From contig CAVFFT010000052.1 of the NCBI GenBank assembly GCA_963621885.1, positions 1 to 42,621 of the forward strand: 42,621 bases of DNA, given 5' to 3'. Positions within the stretch are counted from its first letter, which is position 1. Every line of letters starts with the position of its first letter. The DNA comes from UMGS1519 sp963621885. GTDB lineage: Bacteria; Actinomycetota; Coriobacteriia; Coriobacteriales; Eggerthellaceae. Below, piece by piece: positions 8,235 to 15,466 of the stretch. Made by a program: the position numbers and the translations under genes. Below the pieces are notes generated by a model that saw only the letters and a list, made by a program, of their open reading frames with translations, had not been told where the DNA came from and did not search any database.

Positions 8235-8466
8235 GCGATTGACCTGGTCTTTCTTCTATCGGATACGACATGCGGTTGATGCCGCTGATGTCGGGCAATT
8301 AACGCCGTTGGGGCTATGGCATGCGGTTGGCGCCGATGAGCCCATGGCGTGCGATTGACACCATGGGGTCGGGCGAGCGATTCATGCCGTCGGGTCGGGC
8401 GAGTGATTCATGCCGCCAGGGTCGGGCGAGTGATTCATGCTGTTAGGGTCGGGCAGGCGATTCAAC
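8229..8466. repeat. Degenerate tandem array, about nine units of 23-28 bp
   Basis: The core GYGRTTSAYGCCG recurs about nine times between the ATPase start codon and the DUF6110 stop: near 8234, 8273, 8296, 8323, 8351, 8377, 8403, 8430 and 8457. The last four units are nearly identical (GGTCGGGCGAG then YGATTCATGC; unit starts 8367, 8393, 8420, 8447, so spacing 26-27 bp) and the earlier ones are diverged. One unit contains ATGGCATGCGGTT (8316-8328), which is also present downstream of the ATPase gene. The array fills the whole 231-bp gap between the two genes and reaches the stop codon of the DUF6110 gene. Confidence 0.85.
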
Positions 8467-8843
8467 TACGCCTTCGCGTCGGCTTCTTTCGCTTTCGCTT
8501 CCTTAGCGTCGACAGCCTCGGCGGCCTCCTTGGCGATCTGCTCTTCCATCTCGGCGTACTCGGCCTCGACCTGCTCGCGGATCTTCTCCTCGAGCGCGCG
8601 GCGACGGTCGGCGATCATCGCGTCGATCTGCGCCTTGCGGCGGGATTCGGCGGCCAGATCAGCGGCGTCATCCTTGATGGACTGGAGGTCGGCGTTCGCC
8701 TTGGAATGCGCTTCCATGCCCTTTGCGACCGCGCCGACGATAACCTCGCGGGCCTTCGGCTGCTGGGAAATGGTCTTTGCTGCCGCCGCTGCCGCGATAC
8801 CGCCAACGAAGGACCAGAATGCTTTGCCTGTGTACCAGCTCAT
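8466..8843 (-). CDS. DUF6110 family small membrane-associated protein
   Basis: A 125-residue protein. The first 45 residues (SWYTGKAFWSFVGGIAAAAA then KTISQQPKAREVIVGAVAKG) contain one glycine/alanine-rich membrane segment and match the DUF6110 signature as I know it. The remainder is a long charged helix, probably coiled coil, rich in Ala, Glu, Lys and Asp. Start ATG at 8843 has a near-perfect AAGGAGG, so it is preferred over the in-frame ATG at 8885. It lies directly upstream of the metal P-type ATPase on the same strand, and DUF6110 proteins tend to accompany this ATPase subgroup. A role as an accessory or chaperone of the pump is inference; no catalytic residues are visible. Confidence 0.75.
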   Translation of the reverse strand: MSWYTGKAFWSFVGGIAAAAAAKTISQQPKAREVIVGAVAKGMEAHSKANADLQSIKDDAADLAAESRRKAQIDAMIADRRRALEEKIREQVEAEYAEMEEQIAKEAAEAVDAKEAKAKEADAKA

Positions 8844-9176
8844 GATTTCCTCCTTGAGAGAGAATTGATACCCCGCATCGAACACGAGCCGCGGGGCTTG
8901 TTACCGTGAATTGATGGTAGCAAGCGCACAAGGCGTTAGACAACGATAATTTGCAAACAAATGTTTGTAGTCAGTCCTAACCGATTGGGCGAGAAGAGGC
9001 GCCTTCAGATTTCCCGCGCTGCGCCGCGCGAGATAGACAACACAACCCATTTCCTGCGGAAACAGAAAGACGCGCCCATTTTCATGGACGCGTCTTGGCC
9101 TTTGTTTGGGGTTAGGTTTCCCGCGAGCCTTTCGAAGCGGTCAGACCCGTGTTTGCACCCTCATTTCCGGGTGAAG
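8844..9176. other. Intergenic region upstream of DUF6110 gene
   Basis: 333 bp. It contains the SPFH-gene terminator (9067-9096) and a palindrome CAAACA-AA-TGTTTG at 8954-8967, about 110 bp upstream of the DUF6110 start, placed where an operator for the DUF6110-ATPase unit could be. No clear -35/-10 pair was found beside it. Confidence 0.5.
9067..9096 (-). terminator. Terminator after the SPFH gene
   Basis: Stem AAGACGCG (9067-9074) with CGCGTCTT (9089-9096), extended by CCAT/ATGG around a TTTC loop. On the minus strand the stem is followed by TTTCTGTTTCC. Confidence 0.7.
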
Positions 9177-10112
9177 TTAGGGGCGCTTCACCGCCACAGG
9201 TGGCATGGAGTCGTTCTTGTTGGCGACGTCTGCCACGAGCATCTGCTCGAACATCGAGCGGACCTCGTTGAAGTCGGAGGGGAGGATGACGGTGCTCGCC
9301 TTGCCCGACTTGGCGAATTCAGTCAGGGCGTCGATGTACTGGGTGTACATGAAGAGCATGTTCGCCTCATTGGGGGAGACGCCGGTCTCCTGAAGGGTCG
9401 AAAGCGATTCCTTCGTGCCGTTCGCGATGGCGATACGCAGTGCCGCGATGCCCTCGCCCCGTTTCTCGGCGGCCTCCGCGTCTGCCTGTGCGGCGATGAT
9501 GACGCGCTGACGGGCCGCTTCCGCCTCGTTCTTCGCGGATTCGCGGTCATTGCGGGTCGCGACGATGCGGTTCATCGACTCGCGGACGTTGTCGGGAAGA
9601 TTGATCGAGGTGATCAGCGTGCGCACGATTATGTAGCCGTAATCGTACATCTTGGCCGCGACCGTTTCATAGACCGCTTCAGCGATGGAATCCTTTTCAG
9701 AAAACACCTGGTCGAGCGTGTACTTGGGAATCTGGCTGCGCAGCGCATCGGCGAAGTAGTCCTTCATCTGGCCGACCGGATCGGCGAGGGTGTAGAGCGA
9801 CTTGTAAATGCCAGAGTCTTCGGCGTTTGGGCGGATGTCCCAATCCACGTGGTACTGCACCGACACCTCGACGCCGATGGTGACGTTGTCGGCGGTCTTC
9901 GCGTCCATGCGCATCATTTCGTCAAGCGTGAGCAGGCTGACGCGGCGCACGACCTCGATAAAGGGAATGCGCACATGGATGCCGGCCGTGGTGATGCGAT
10001 TGTATTTGCCGAAGCGCTCGATGACGGCGCAATGCTGCTGTTCCACAATGTAGATGCCAAACACGATCACGAGGATGGCGATAACGATGAGCAGGGTGAG
10101 AAGGAGTCCCAT
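9177..10112 (-). CDS. SPFH/Band 7 (stomatin-prohibitin) membrane protein
   Basis: 311 residues: one N-terminal membrane anchor (about 2-25), then a Band 7 domain (EQQHCAVIERFGKYNRI onwards, about 26-190), an Ala/Glu-rich coiled coil around residues 195-225, and a C-terminal domain with PSDFNE. Family members oligomerise into scaffolds at membrane microdomains and often regulate membrane proteases; no NfeD/ClpP-class partner lies next to it here. ATG at 10112 follows AAAGGA. The gene is monocistronic by its own promoter near 10148 and terminator at 9067-9096. Confidence 0.9.
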   Translation of the reverse strand: MGLLLTLLIVIAILVIVFGIYIVEQQHCAVIERFGKYNRITTAGIHVRIPFIEVVRRVSLLTLDEMMRMDAKTADNVTIGVEVSVQYHVDWDIRPNAEDSGIYKSLYTLADPVGQMKDYFADALRSQIPKYTLDQVFSEKDSIAEAVYETVAAKMYDYGYIIVRTLITSINLPDNVRESMNRIVATRNDRESAKNEAEAARQRVIIAAQADAEAAEKRGEGIAALRIAIANGTKESLSTLQETGVSPNEANMLFMYTQYIDALTEFAKSGKASTVILPSDFNEVRSMFEQMLVADVANKNDSMPPVAVKRP

Positions 10113-10144
10113 GGTGATCCTTTCTGGTTGGTGCCAATGGAGAA

Positions 10145-10150
10145 ATTATA
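10145..10150 (-). promoter_or_regulatory. -10 element for the SPFH gene
   Basis: TATAAT on the minus strand, 33 nt upstream of the start codon. The best -35 candidate is TTGATG but at a long 19-nt spacing, so recognition may depend on another factor. Confidence 0.5.
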
Positions 10151-10335
10151 CCTGAGCGTCGGAACGTGACATCAACAGCATCCGGCGCAAATGCCGCCTC
10201 GTTCGCAATCCTTACCTATATATGACATGGTTCTTGCGGGAAGCACGGCAGAGGCACGTATTTCTCTGAAGCCCATCCACCTCCCGAACGTTACCGTTTG
10301 AATAAATATGGTGGGTATTTCGGGACGTGAGAGGG

Positions 10336-10381
10336 GATTACAGTATAATCCTGTCGAAATTACAGTCATTTAGCTGTAATT
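10336..10381 (+). promoter_or_regulatory. TAXI-TRAP promoter and ATTACAG repeat operator
   Basis: A consensus -10 TATAAT (10344-10349) precedes the solute-binding gene by about 70 nt; the -35 region is poor. The heptamer ATTACAG occurs at 10337 and 10359 in direct orientation and inverted at 10374 (CTGTAAT). The first copy touches the -10, and copies two and three form a perfect AATTACAG/CTGTAATT inverted repeat just downstream of the expected transcription start. This suggests a repressor-bound operator. Confidence 0.6.
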
Positions 10382-10416
10382 CGCTAGTTTGCCTCAGTAA
10401 GGGGAGAGGAGTATCA

Positions 10417-11433
10417 GTGAAGAAGTTTTCGATGAAGAAGCTCGGCATGGTTGTCGCGACCGCTTGTGTGGCGTCCGTGATGGCCTTTGCACTGGCTGGT
10501 TGCGGGAGCAGCAGCTCGTCCGAGGGCGACAGCAACGCAAGCAGCGGTGATGCCCTGCGCTTCGTGACCGGCGGCGAGTCCGGCACCTATTATGCGTTCG
10601 GTTCCGTTATCGCCCAGCATGCCACCAACGATGCGGGTGTCGCGGTGACCGCTCTTGCCGGCAACGGCTCTCAGGCCAACATCCAGGAGCTTGAGGACGG
10701 CAACGCGGAGCTGGCCTTCTGCCAGTCCGACGTTATGGCTTACGCCTACGATGGCACGAACATTTTTGCCGACACCGGCGCTATTGACGATTTCAGCACC
10801 GTTGCCTGCCTGTATGACGAGCAGGTTCAGATCGTTACCCTTGATGAGAACATCAAGACCGTGGCTGACCTCAAGGGCAAGAACGTTTCCATCGGCGCTG
10901 CGGGTTCCGGCGTGTACTTCAACGCGATGGACATCCTTGGCGCTTATGGCCTGACCGAGGATGACATCACCCCGACCTACGAGAGCTTCGCCGACAGTGC
11001 GAACTCCCTGAAGGACGGCAAGATCGACGCTGCCTTCATCGTGGCTGGCGCTCCGACCACCGCCATCACCGAGCTTTCCACCACCAAGCCCGCCCGTCTT
11101 GTTTCCCTTGACGACGAGCACGTGAAGAGCCTGCTCAAGTCCTCGCCCTACTACAGCGAGGCCACCATTCCTGCTGGCACCTATGACGGCCAGGACGAGG
11201 ATGTCACCACGGTTGCCGTTGGCGCTGTGATCCTTGCACGCGATGACGTCTCCGAGGATGCCATCTACAACTTCACCGCCGACATCTTCGACAACGCTGC
11301 CGACCTTGTTGAGAACCATGCGAAGTACGCCGAGATCAGCGTCGAGAAGGGCGCTTCCATCACGACGGTTCCGTATCATGCGGGCGCCGCGAAGTACTTC
11401 GAGGAGCAGGGCTACACCGTCGCTACGAAGTAG
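10417..11433 (+). CDS. TAXI family TRAP transporter solute-binding lipoprotein
   Basis: 338 residues. A lipoprotein signal peptide ends in LAGC (Cys about residue 28), followed by a serine-rich linker and a TAXI solute-binding domain beginning LRFVTGGESGTYYAFGSVIA. It captures a carboxylate-type solute outside the membrane and delivers it to the fused TRAP permease encoded next. Start is GTG at 10417 with GAGAGGAG five nt upstream; an ATG five codons later lacks a site, and the longer frame from 10327 runs through the promoter. Glutamate-like or C4-dicarboxylate ligands are known for TAXI proteins, but the ligand here cannot be read from sequence. Confidence 0.92.
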   Translation: MKKFSMKKLGMVVATACVASVMAFALAGCGSSSSSEGDSNASSGDALRFVTGGESGTYYAFGSVIAQHATNDAGVAVTALAGNGSQANIQELEDGNAELAFCQSDVMAYAYDGTNIFADTGAIDDFSTVACLYDEQVQIVTLDENIKTVADLKGKNVSIGAAGSGVYFNAMDILGAYGLTEDDITPTYESFADSANSLKDGKIDAAFIVAGAPTTAITELSTTKPARLVSLDDEHVKSLLKSSPYYSEATIPAGTYDGQDEDVTTVAVGAVILARDDVSEDAIYNFTADIFDNAADLVENHAKYAEISVEKGASITTVPYHAGAAKYFEEQGYTVATK

Positions 11434-11488
11434 AACGGCTGACATCCCGGATTCGCAACTCGACGAATCCAGCTTTTGAAGGCTAATA

Positions 11489-11526
11489 GCGGAGGATTTC
11501 GCGGCATTGTCCGTGAAATCCTCCGC
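11489..11526 (+). terminator. Intercistronic hairpin between TRAP genes
   Basis: A perfect 12-bp stem, GCGGAGGATTTC (11489-11500) with GAAATCCTCCGC (11515-11526), without a strong U-tract. It lies between the binding-protein stop and the permease start and probably acts as a partial terminator or mRNA stabiliser, keeping the binding protein more abundant than the permease. Confidence 0.7.
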
Positions 11527-11601
11527 AGGTTATCGCGAGACCCTTCGGGAGCCTCGCAAGCAAACGAGTGATTTACCACAACGACAAGCGGAGTTTTGCA
11601 T

Positions 11602-13701
11602 ATGGCGATATTCAAGAAGAGAGAAGAGAAGAAGCAGGGGGTCGCGGACGACGCTGAATCCTTGAGCACGACGGTGTCCGAGGATATTCAAGCGGCCGAT
11701 TCCGGCGATGTCGCTGCCGATGTGGAAGAGGTAATGCGCAAGTACGACCGCGAGTCGCGCACGCGCATTTGGGAGGGACGCCCGCGCGCCATCATGGCGG
11801 TCATTCTGGCGGCGTTCTCCGTCTACTGCATCATCATGACCCTTTTCGTGACGACGCTTCCCGAAACGCGACTTTCGCTTTTCGTCGGCTTCGTCATCGT
11901 TATCGGGTATCTGCTTTACCCTGCGCACAAGGGTGCCACGCGTGCCAATTTCATTCCGTGGTATGACATTCTGCTGATGGTGATAGGCGCAGGCTGTTTC
12001 TTCTATTTCGCGTTCAACGCCGAGGAGATTATCAAGCTGGCGACGCGCATCCAGCCGATGCATGTCGCGATCGCGATTGCGGGCACCTTGGTTCTTATGG
12101 AGCTCTGCCGTCGCTGCGTGGGCCTTCCCATTCTCGTGGTGGTTGCCTGCCTGCTGCTTTACGCCATCTATTGGCAGTTCGGACACGGCACCGACCTTTA
12201 CATGACCCTGCGCAATATTACGGGCAAGCTGTTCTATTCCACGAGCGGCGTCATCGGCACGCCAATCAATGTGTGTTACACGTATATCGTCCTCTTTATC
12301 ATTTTCGGCGCCTTCCTCGAGCGCACCGGCATCGCGGAGTTCTTTATCGCGTTGGCCAACCGCCTTGCGGGCTGGTCGTCCGGTGGCGCGGCTAAGGTCG
12401 CCGTCATTTCGTCCGCACTTTGCGGCATGGTTTCCGGTTCCTCGGTTGGCAATACCGTCACGACCGGCTCGGTCACCATTCCCATGATGAAGAAGACGGG
12501 ATACAAGCCCGAATTCGCCGCGGCTGTTGAAGCGGCATCCTCGACGGGCGGACAGATCATGCCTCCTATCATGGGTGCAGCGGCATTCCTGATGGCGGAG
12601 TACATGGGCGTTCCCTATATCGAGGTCGCGACGAAAGCAATCATCCCTGCCTTGCTGTACTTCACCGGCATTTTCATCACGGTGCACCTCGAGGCGAAGA
12701 AGCTTGGCCTTATGGGTCTGCCGAAGGAATCGCTTCCGAAGATTGGCTACCTCGTGAAGAACTCCTACCTGATTCTTCCGCTGGTCCTGCTGGTTTGGCT
12801 CGTTTCCACTGGCGCGCGGACCATGGCCTACTCCGCTGCGATCTCCATTCTGGGCGCGTTCGTTATTGGCCTCATCAACTTCACCCTCACCGAGCTGCGT
12901 GAGCGTGAAGAGGGAACGAGCGCTTCGGAGGCTGTTCTCCGTGCTCTGCGCATCGCCCTTTACGCCGCTTATGAAGCGCTTCAGGCGGGTGCCAAGAACT
13001 GCATCGCGGTTGCCGCGGCGTGCGCCATGGCGGGTATCATCGCCGGCTGCATCACCGTTACCGGTCTCGCCTCGACGCTCATCAACGTCATCGTCAACTT
13101 CGCGGGCGACGCCACGATTATCGGCCTCATCCTCACGATGCTCACCTGCATTGTTCTCGGCATGGGCGTTCCGACGACGGCGAACTACTGCATCATGGCT
13201 GCGACCACCGCGCCTATCCTTATCGCGCTGGGCGTGCCGCAGGTGGCTGCGCACTTCTTCGTCTTCTACTTCGGCATCGTGGCAGACATCACGCCACCGG
13301 TCGCTTTGGCTGCGTACGCCGGTTCGGCAATCGCACACTCCAACCCGATGAAGACCGGCGTGAATGCCGCGCGACTCGCGATCGCCGCATTCATCGTCCC
13401 GTACATCCTGGTGTACAACCCGATCATGGTGCTGGAAGGCGAATACGACGTGTTCAGCCTTGGCCAGATCATCATCACCTCGCTTTTCGGCCTGTACTCC
13501 GTGGCGGTTGCGCTTAATGGCAACCTGTATACGAGGGTGCATCCCGTCCTGCGCATTCTGTTCCTGGTGGCGGGCTTCTGCATGATCGTTCCCGAGACGA
13601 TTTCCGACATCATCGGTCTCGTTCTCGTGGCGGCACTGACTTTGTTCCAGCGCTTCCTGGGCAAGGGCACGACGAAGATCGAATCCGGTCTCGGAGCCTA
13701 G
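11602..13701 (+). CDS. TRAP transporter fused permease (4TM/12TM, DctQM-like)
   Basis: 699 residues. A charged cytoplasmic N-terminus of about 60 residues is followed by a DctQ-like group of four membrane segments and a DctM-like domain with about twelve more. Family blocks include FSAPSSS-free GSSVGNTVTTGSVTIPMM (near 275-295), SSTGGQIMPPIMGAAAFLMA and the late GMGVPTTANYCIMAA. It imports the solute bound by the TAXI lipoprotein using a Na+ or H+ gradient. ATG at 11602 is preferred because GCGGAG lies 8 nt upstream; a TTG two codons earlier is too close to that site. It is the second and last gene of the unit, ending at the terminator at 13731. Confidence 0.93.
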   Translation: MAIFKKREEKKQGVADDAESLSTTVSEDIQAADSGDVAADVEEVMRKYDRESRTRIWEGRPRAIMAVILAAFSVYCIIMTLFVTTLPETRLSLFVGFVIVIGYLLYPAHKGATRANFIPWYDILLMVIGAGCFFYFAFNAEEIIKLATRIQPMHVAIAIAGTLVLMELCRRCVGLPILVVVACLLLYAIYWQFGHGTDLYMTLRNITGKLFYSTSGVIGTPINVCYTYIVLFIIFGAFLERTGIAEFFIALANRLAGWSSGGAAKVAVISSALCGMVSGSSVGNTVTTGSVTIPMMKKTGYKPEFAAAVEAASSTGGQIMPPIMGAAAFLMAEYMGVPYIEVATKAIIPALLYFTGIFITVHLEAKKLGLMGLPKESLPKIGYLVKNSYLILPLVLLVWLVSTGARTMAYSAAISILGAFVIGLINFTLTELREREEGTSASEAVLRALRIALYAAYEALQAGAKNCIAVAAACAMAGIIAGCITVTGLASTLINVIVNFAGDATIIGLILTMLTCIVLGMGVPTTANYCIMAATTAPILIALGVPQVAAHFFVFYFGIVADITPPVALAAYAGSAIAHSNPMKTGVNAARLAIAAFIVPYILVYNPIMVLEGEYDVFSLGQIIITSLFGLYSVAVALNGNLYTRVHPVLRILFLVAGFCMIVPETISDIIGLVLVAALTLFQRFLGKGTTKIESGLGA

Positions 13702-13730
13702 CGTTTCGCGGACATACCGCACGTTTTGGA

Positions 13731-13764
13731 ATCGGGCGTCTCAATTGTGAGGCGTCCGATTTTT
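13731..13764 (+). terminator. Rho-independent terminator of the TAXI-TRAP operon
   Basis: A 13-bp stem with G-U pairs, ATCGGGCGTCTCA against TGAGGCGTCCGAT, ATTG loop, then TTTTAGTTT. Confidence 0.85.
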
Positions 13765-13816
13765 AGTTTGGGGAAGGGATGCCCTGATATCCTGTTCAAA
13801 GGCCTTGTCTGATGAT

Positions 13817-13872
13817 GGCGCGCAATCCTGAAGAGTGGGGCTACGGCGCGCAATCCTGAAGAGCGGGGTGAT
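13817..13872. repeat. Two 28-bp tandem repeats
   Basis: Units at 13817-13844 and 13845-13872 share GGCGCGCAATCCTGAAGAG exactly and differ at four of the last nine bases. The start GGCGCGCAATC resembles GGCGTGCGATT in the array at 8229-8466, so both may belong to one dispersed repeat family. It lies upstream of the macrodomain gene leader. Confidence 0.85.
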
Positions 13873-13880
13873 GGTGCCGG

Positions 13881-13995
13881 GCTGCTATGCAGCACGGGTA
13901 AAGCCCGTGGCATTTGAACACTGAGCTTTTCGTCGCGCGTGACGAAAAGCTTGATTGTGGGCTGACAAGCGCAGGTGAGAACCCTGTGTCACCTG
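13881..13995 (+). promoter_or_regulatory. Hairpin-rich leader of the macrodomain gene
   Basis: Four consecutive perfect hairpins precede the gene: GCTGC-TAT-GCAGC (13881-13893), CACGGG-TAAAG-CCCGTG (13893-13909), AGCTTTTCGTC-GCGCGT-GACGAAAAGCT (13924-13951) and CAGGTGA-N10-TCACCTG (13972-13995). The last ends about 10 nt before the ribosome site. They may be a cis-regulatory RNA; I recognise no known riboswitch class. No terminator-type U-tract follows any of them. Confidence 0.55.
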
Positions 13996-14020
13996 TGAGC
14001 TTTTTGGAAAGGGGAGAGCA

Positions 14021-14827
14021 ATGGAGGATGCACATAAGCGCGAACTGTTGCGTTATCTCGTTTCGGTCTTGCTTGAAGAGCGAGCTTCGAGCACCGGCGT
14101 TCAGGCGAGTGAACCGATGCTTTCCGATATTGACGGACTCTGGACAATGTTTCGCGGTCTCGTGAATACCCGTCCTCCTCGGGCGGCATCTCCCGCGTTT
14201 CTTGAGGCGCAGGACGAGTTGCTTCAGGCGCTGGCGCAGGAGAAGGGGATACAAGGTCCCGCGGACGCCGAGCCTTCGGCGGACGATTCGCGCATACGCC
14301 TGTGGCGAGGCGACATCACGGCATTCGCGGCTGACGCTATTGTCAACGCCGCCAATTCCCGTTTGCTTGGCTGCTGGGTGCCTGGGCACTTCTGCATTGA
14401 CAACGCCATCCACACCTATGCGGGCGTGCAGTTGCGTCTGGAGTGCGCGCGGCTTATGGATGAACAGGGTCATCCCGAGCCGACCGGCGGCGCGAAGATG
14501 ACACCGGCCTACAATCTGCCGGCTCGCTCCATTATCCATACGGTAGGGCCGATTGCGGCTGGGAGAGTGACGGAATCGCAGTGCGTTCAGCTTGCGAAAT
14601 GCTACACGAGTTGTCTTGAGCTCGCGGCGCAGTCCGAACTTGAATCAATTTGCTTCTGCTGTATCAGCACGGGCGCTTTCGGCTTCCCACAAGGTCAGGC
14701 GGCGGAAATCGCGGTGCAAACCGTGCGCAATTGGCTTGCCACGCGCGAGAGCGGTATGACAGTCGTATTCGATGTGTTCGGCGAGAAGGATGAGGCTCTT
14801 TATCAGCGGGGTCTCGGGATTGGGTAA
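14021..14827 (+). CDS. Zinc-containing macrodomain protein-ADP-ribose hydrolase
   Basis: 268 residues: an N-terminal helical region (about 1-90) and a macrodomain (about 92-265). The motif LLGCWVPGHFCIDNAIH (115-131) carries the Zn-macro signature with Cys118, His123 and Cys125 as probable metal ligands, and IVNAANS (107-113) is the ADP-ribose-binding loop. Enzymes of this class remove ADP-ribose from proteins. In streptococci and staphylococci they sit in operons with a SirTM sirtuin, a lipoate ligase and a GcvH-like protein; none of these is present nearby, so this copy is unlinked from the usual target. Start ATG follows GGAAAGGGGAGAG. It converges with the rhomboid gene with only 9 bp between stops. 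Confidence 0.9.
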   Translation: MEDAHKRELLRYLVSVLLEERASSTGVQASEPMLSDIDGLWTMFRGLVNTRPPRAASPAFLEAQDELLQALAQEKGIQGPADAEPSADDSRIRLWRGDITAFAADAIVNAANSRLLGCWVPGHFCIDNAIHTYAGVQLRLECARLMDEQGHPEPTGGAKMTPAYNLPARSIIHTVGPIAAGRVTESQCVQLAKCYTSCLELAAQSELESICFCCISTGAFGFPQGQAAEIAVQTVRNWLATRESGMTVVFDVFGEKDEALYQRGLGIG

Positions 14828-14836
14828 GGCTTAAGG

Positions 14837-15445
14837 CTACTCGTCGCGAGAGTTGTCCGCGGAGTTGTAATCATCCAGGTAGTAGTCGTCCGAATCGTGC
14901 AATTGCGCATCAATCAAGAGGATGATTGCTTCGATGGCAACGCCGACGATGAGGCCGCCCATGTGCGCTTCAAGTGCGATGCCCGGCACGAAGCTGTTCA
15001 CGATATTGATGGCCGCCATCACGAGAAGACCCTGTAGCATCGCTTTCGCTTCGGGGTTTTCGCGGTGATGGAAGAAGAGAACGGCTACGGCGCCCATCAG
15101 GCCAAAGATCGCTCCGGATGCACCAACCGCATAGCCATCGCCCACAAGCGCGAAGGCGAGATTCCCGCCGATGCCGCTGAGGAAATAGACAAGCGCGAAG
15201 CGGAGGCTTCCCTGCGAATTCTCAAGCAGCGTTCCGAGCCACCAGAGTGACACCATGTTCATCGCGAGATGCTCAAGCGAGCCGTGGGCGAACATGGCGG
15301 TGATCAGCTGCCAAGGCGCGAAGTGAAGGGAATAGGGCGACACCGCGAGAAGCGCGTTCAGATTCATTCCCATAAGCTCGGGGATATACAGGACGACGCA
15401 CGCGATGATCAGGATCCACGTGAGCTTGGCGGCTTGAGCAAACAT
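14837..15445 (-). CDS. Rhomboid family intramembrane serine protease
   Basis: 202 residues with six hydrophobic segments. The catalytic serine is Ser110 in GASGAIFG, the catalytic histidine is His161 in EAHMGG, and the HLAMN motif (59-63) gives the oxyanion-hole asparagine. It should cleave membrane-spanning substrates within the bilayer. The C-terminus is an acidic Asp/Tyr-rich tail. ATG at 15445 follows GGAAAGGA. It is 21 bp downstream of the glycosyltransferase stop on the same strand, so they probably share a transcript. Confidence 0.92.
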   Translation of the reverse strand: MFAQAAKLTWILIIACVVLYIPELMGMNLNALLAVSPYSLHFAPWQLITAMFAHGSLEHLAMNMVSLWWLGTLLENSQGSLRFALVYFLSGIGGNLAFALVGDGYAVGASGAIFGLMGAVAVLFFHHRENPEAKAMLQGLLVMAAINIVNSFVPGIALEAHMGGLIVGVAIEAIILLIDAQLHDSDDYYLDDYNSADNSRDE

Positions 15446-15466
15446 GCGCGTCCTTTCCGAACTTGA

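Noticed and set aside
8229..8466. CRISPR array
   Set aside because: Units of 26-27 bp are contiguous without unique spacers, are degenerate, and no cas gene is in the window.
11530..13722. 730-codon minus-strand open frame
   Set aside because: It mirrors the TRAP permease; its composition (His, Arg, Asp, Asn, no hydrophobic pattern) is that of a shadow frame in GC-rich DNA.
13865..13910. Fluoride riboswitch (GGTGATGG near 13867)
   Set aside because: The downstream pairing and conserved positions of that class are not present, and the gene is not a fluoride exporter.
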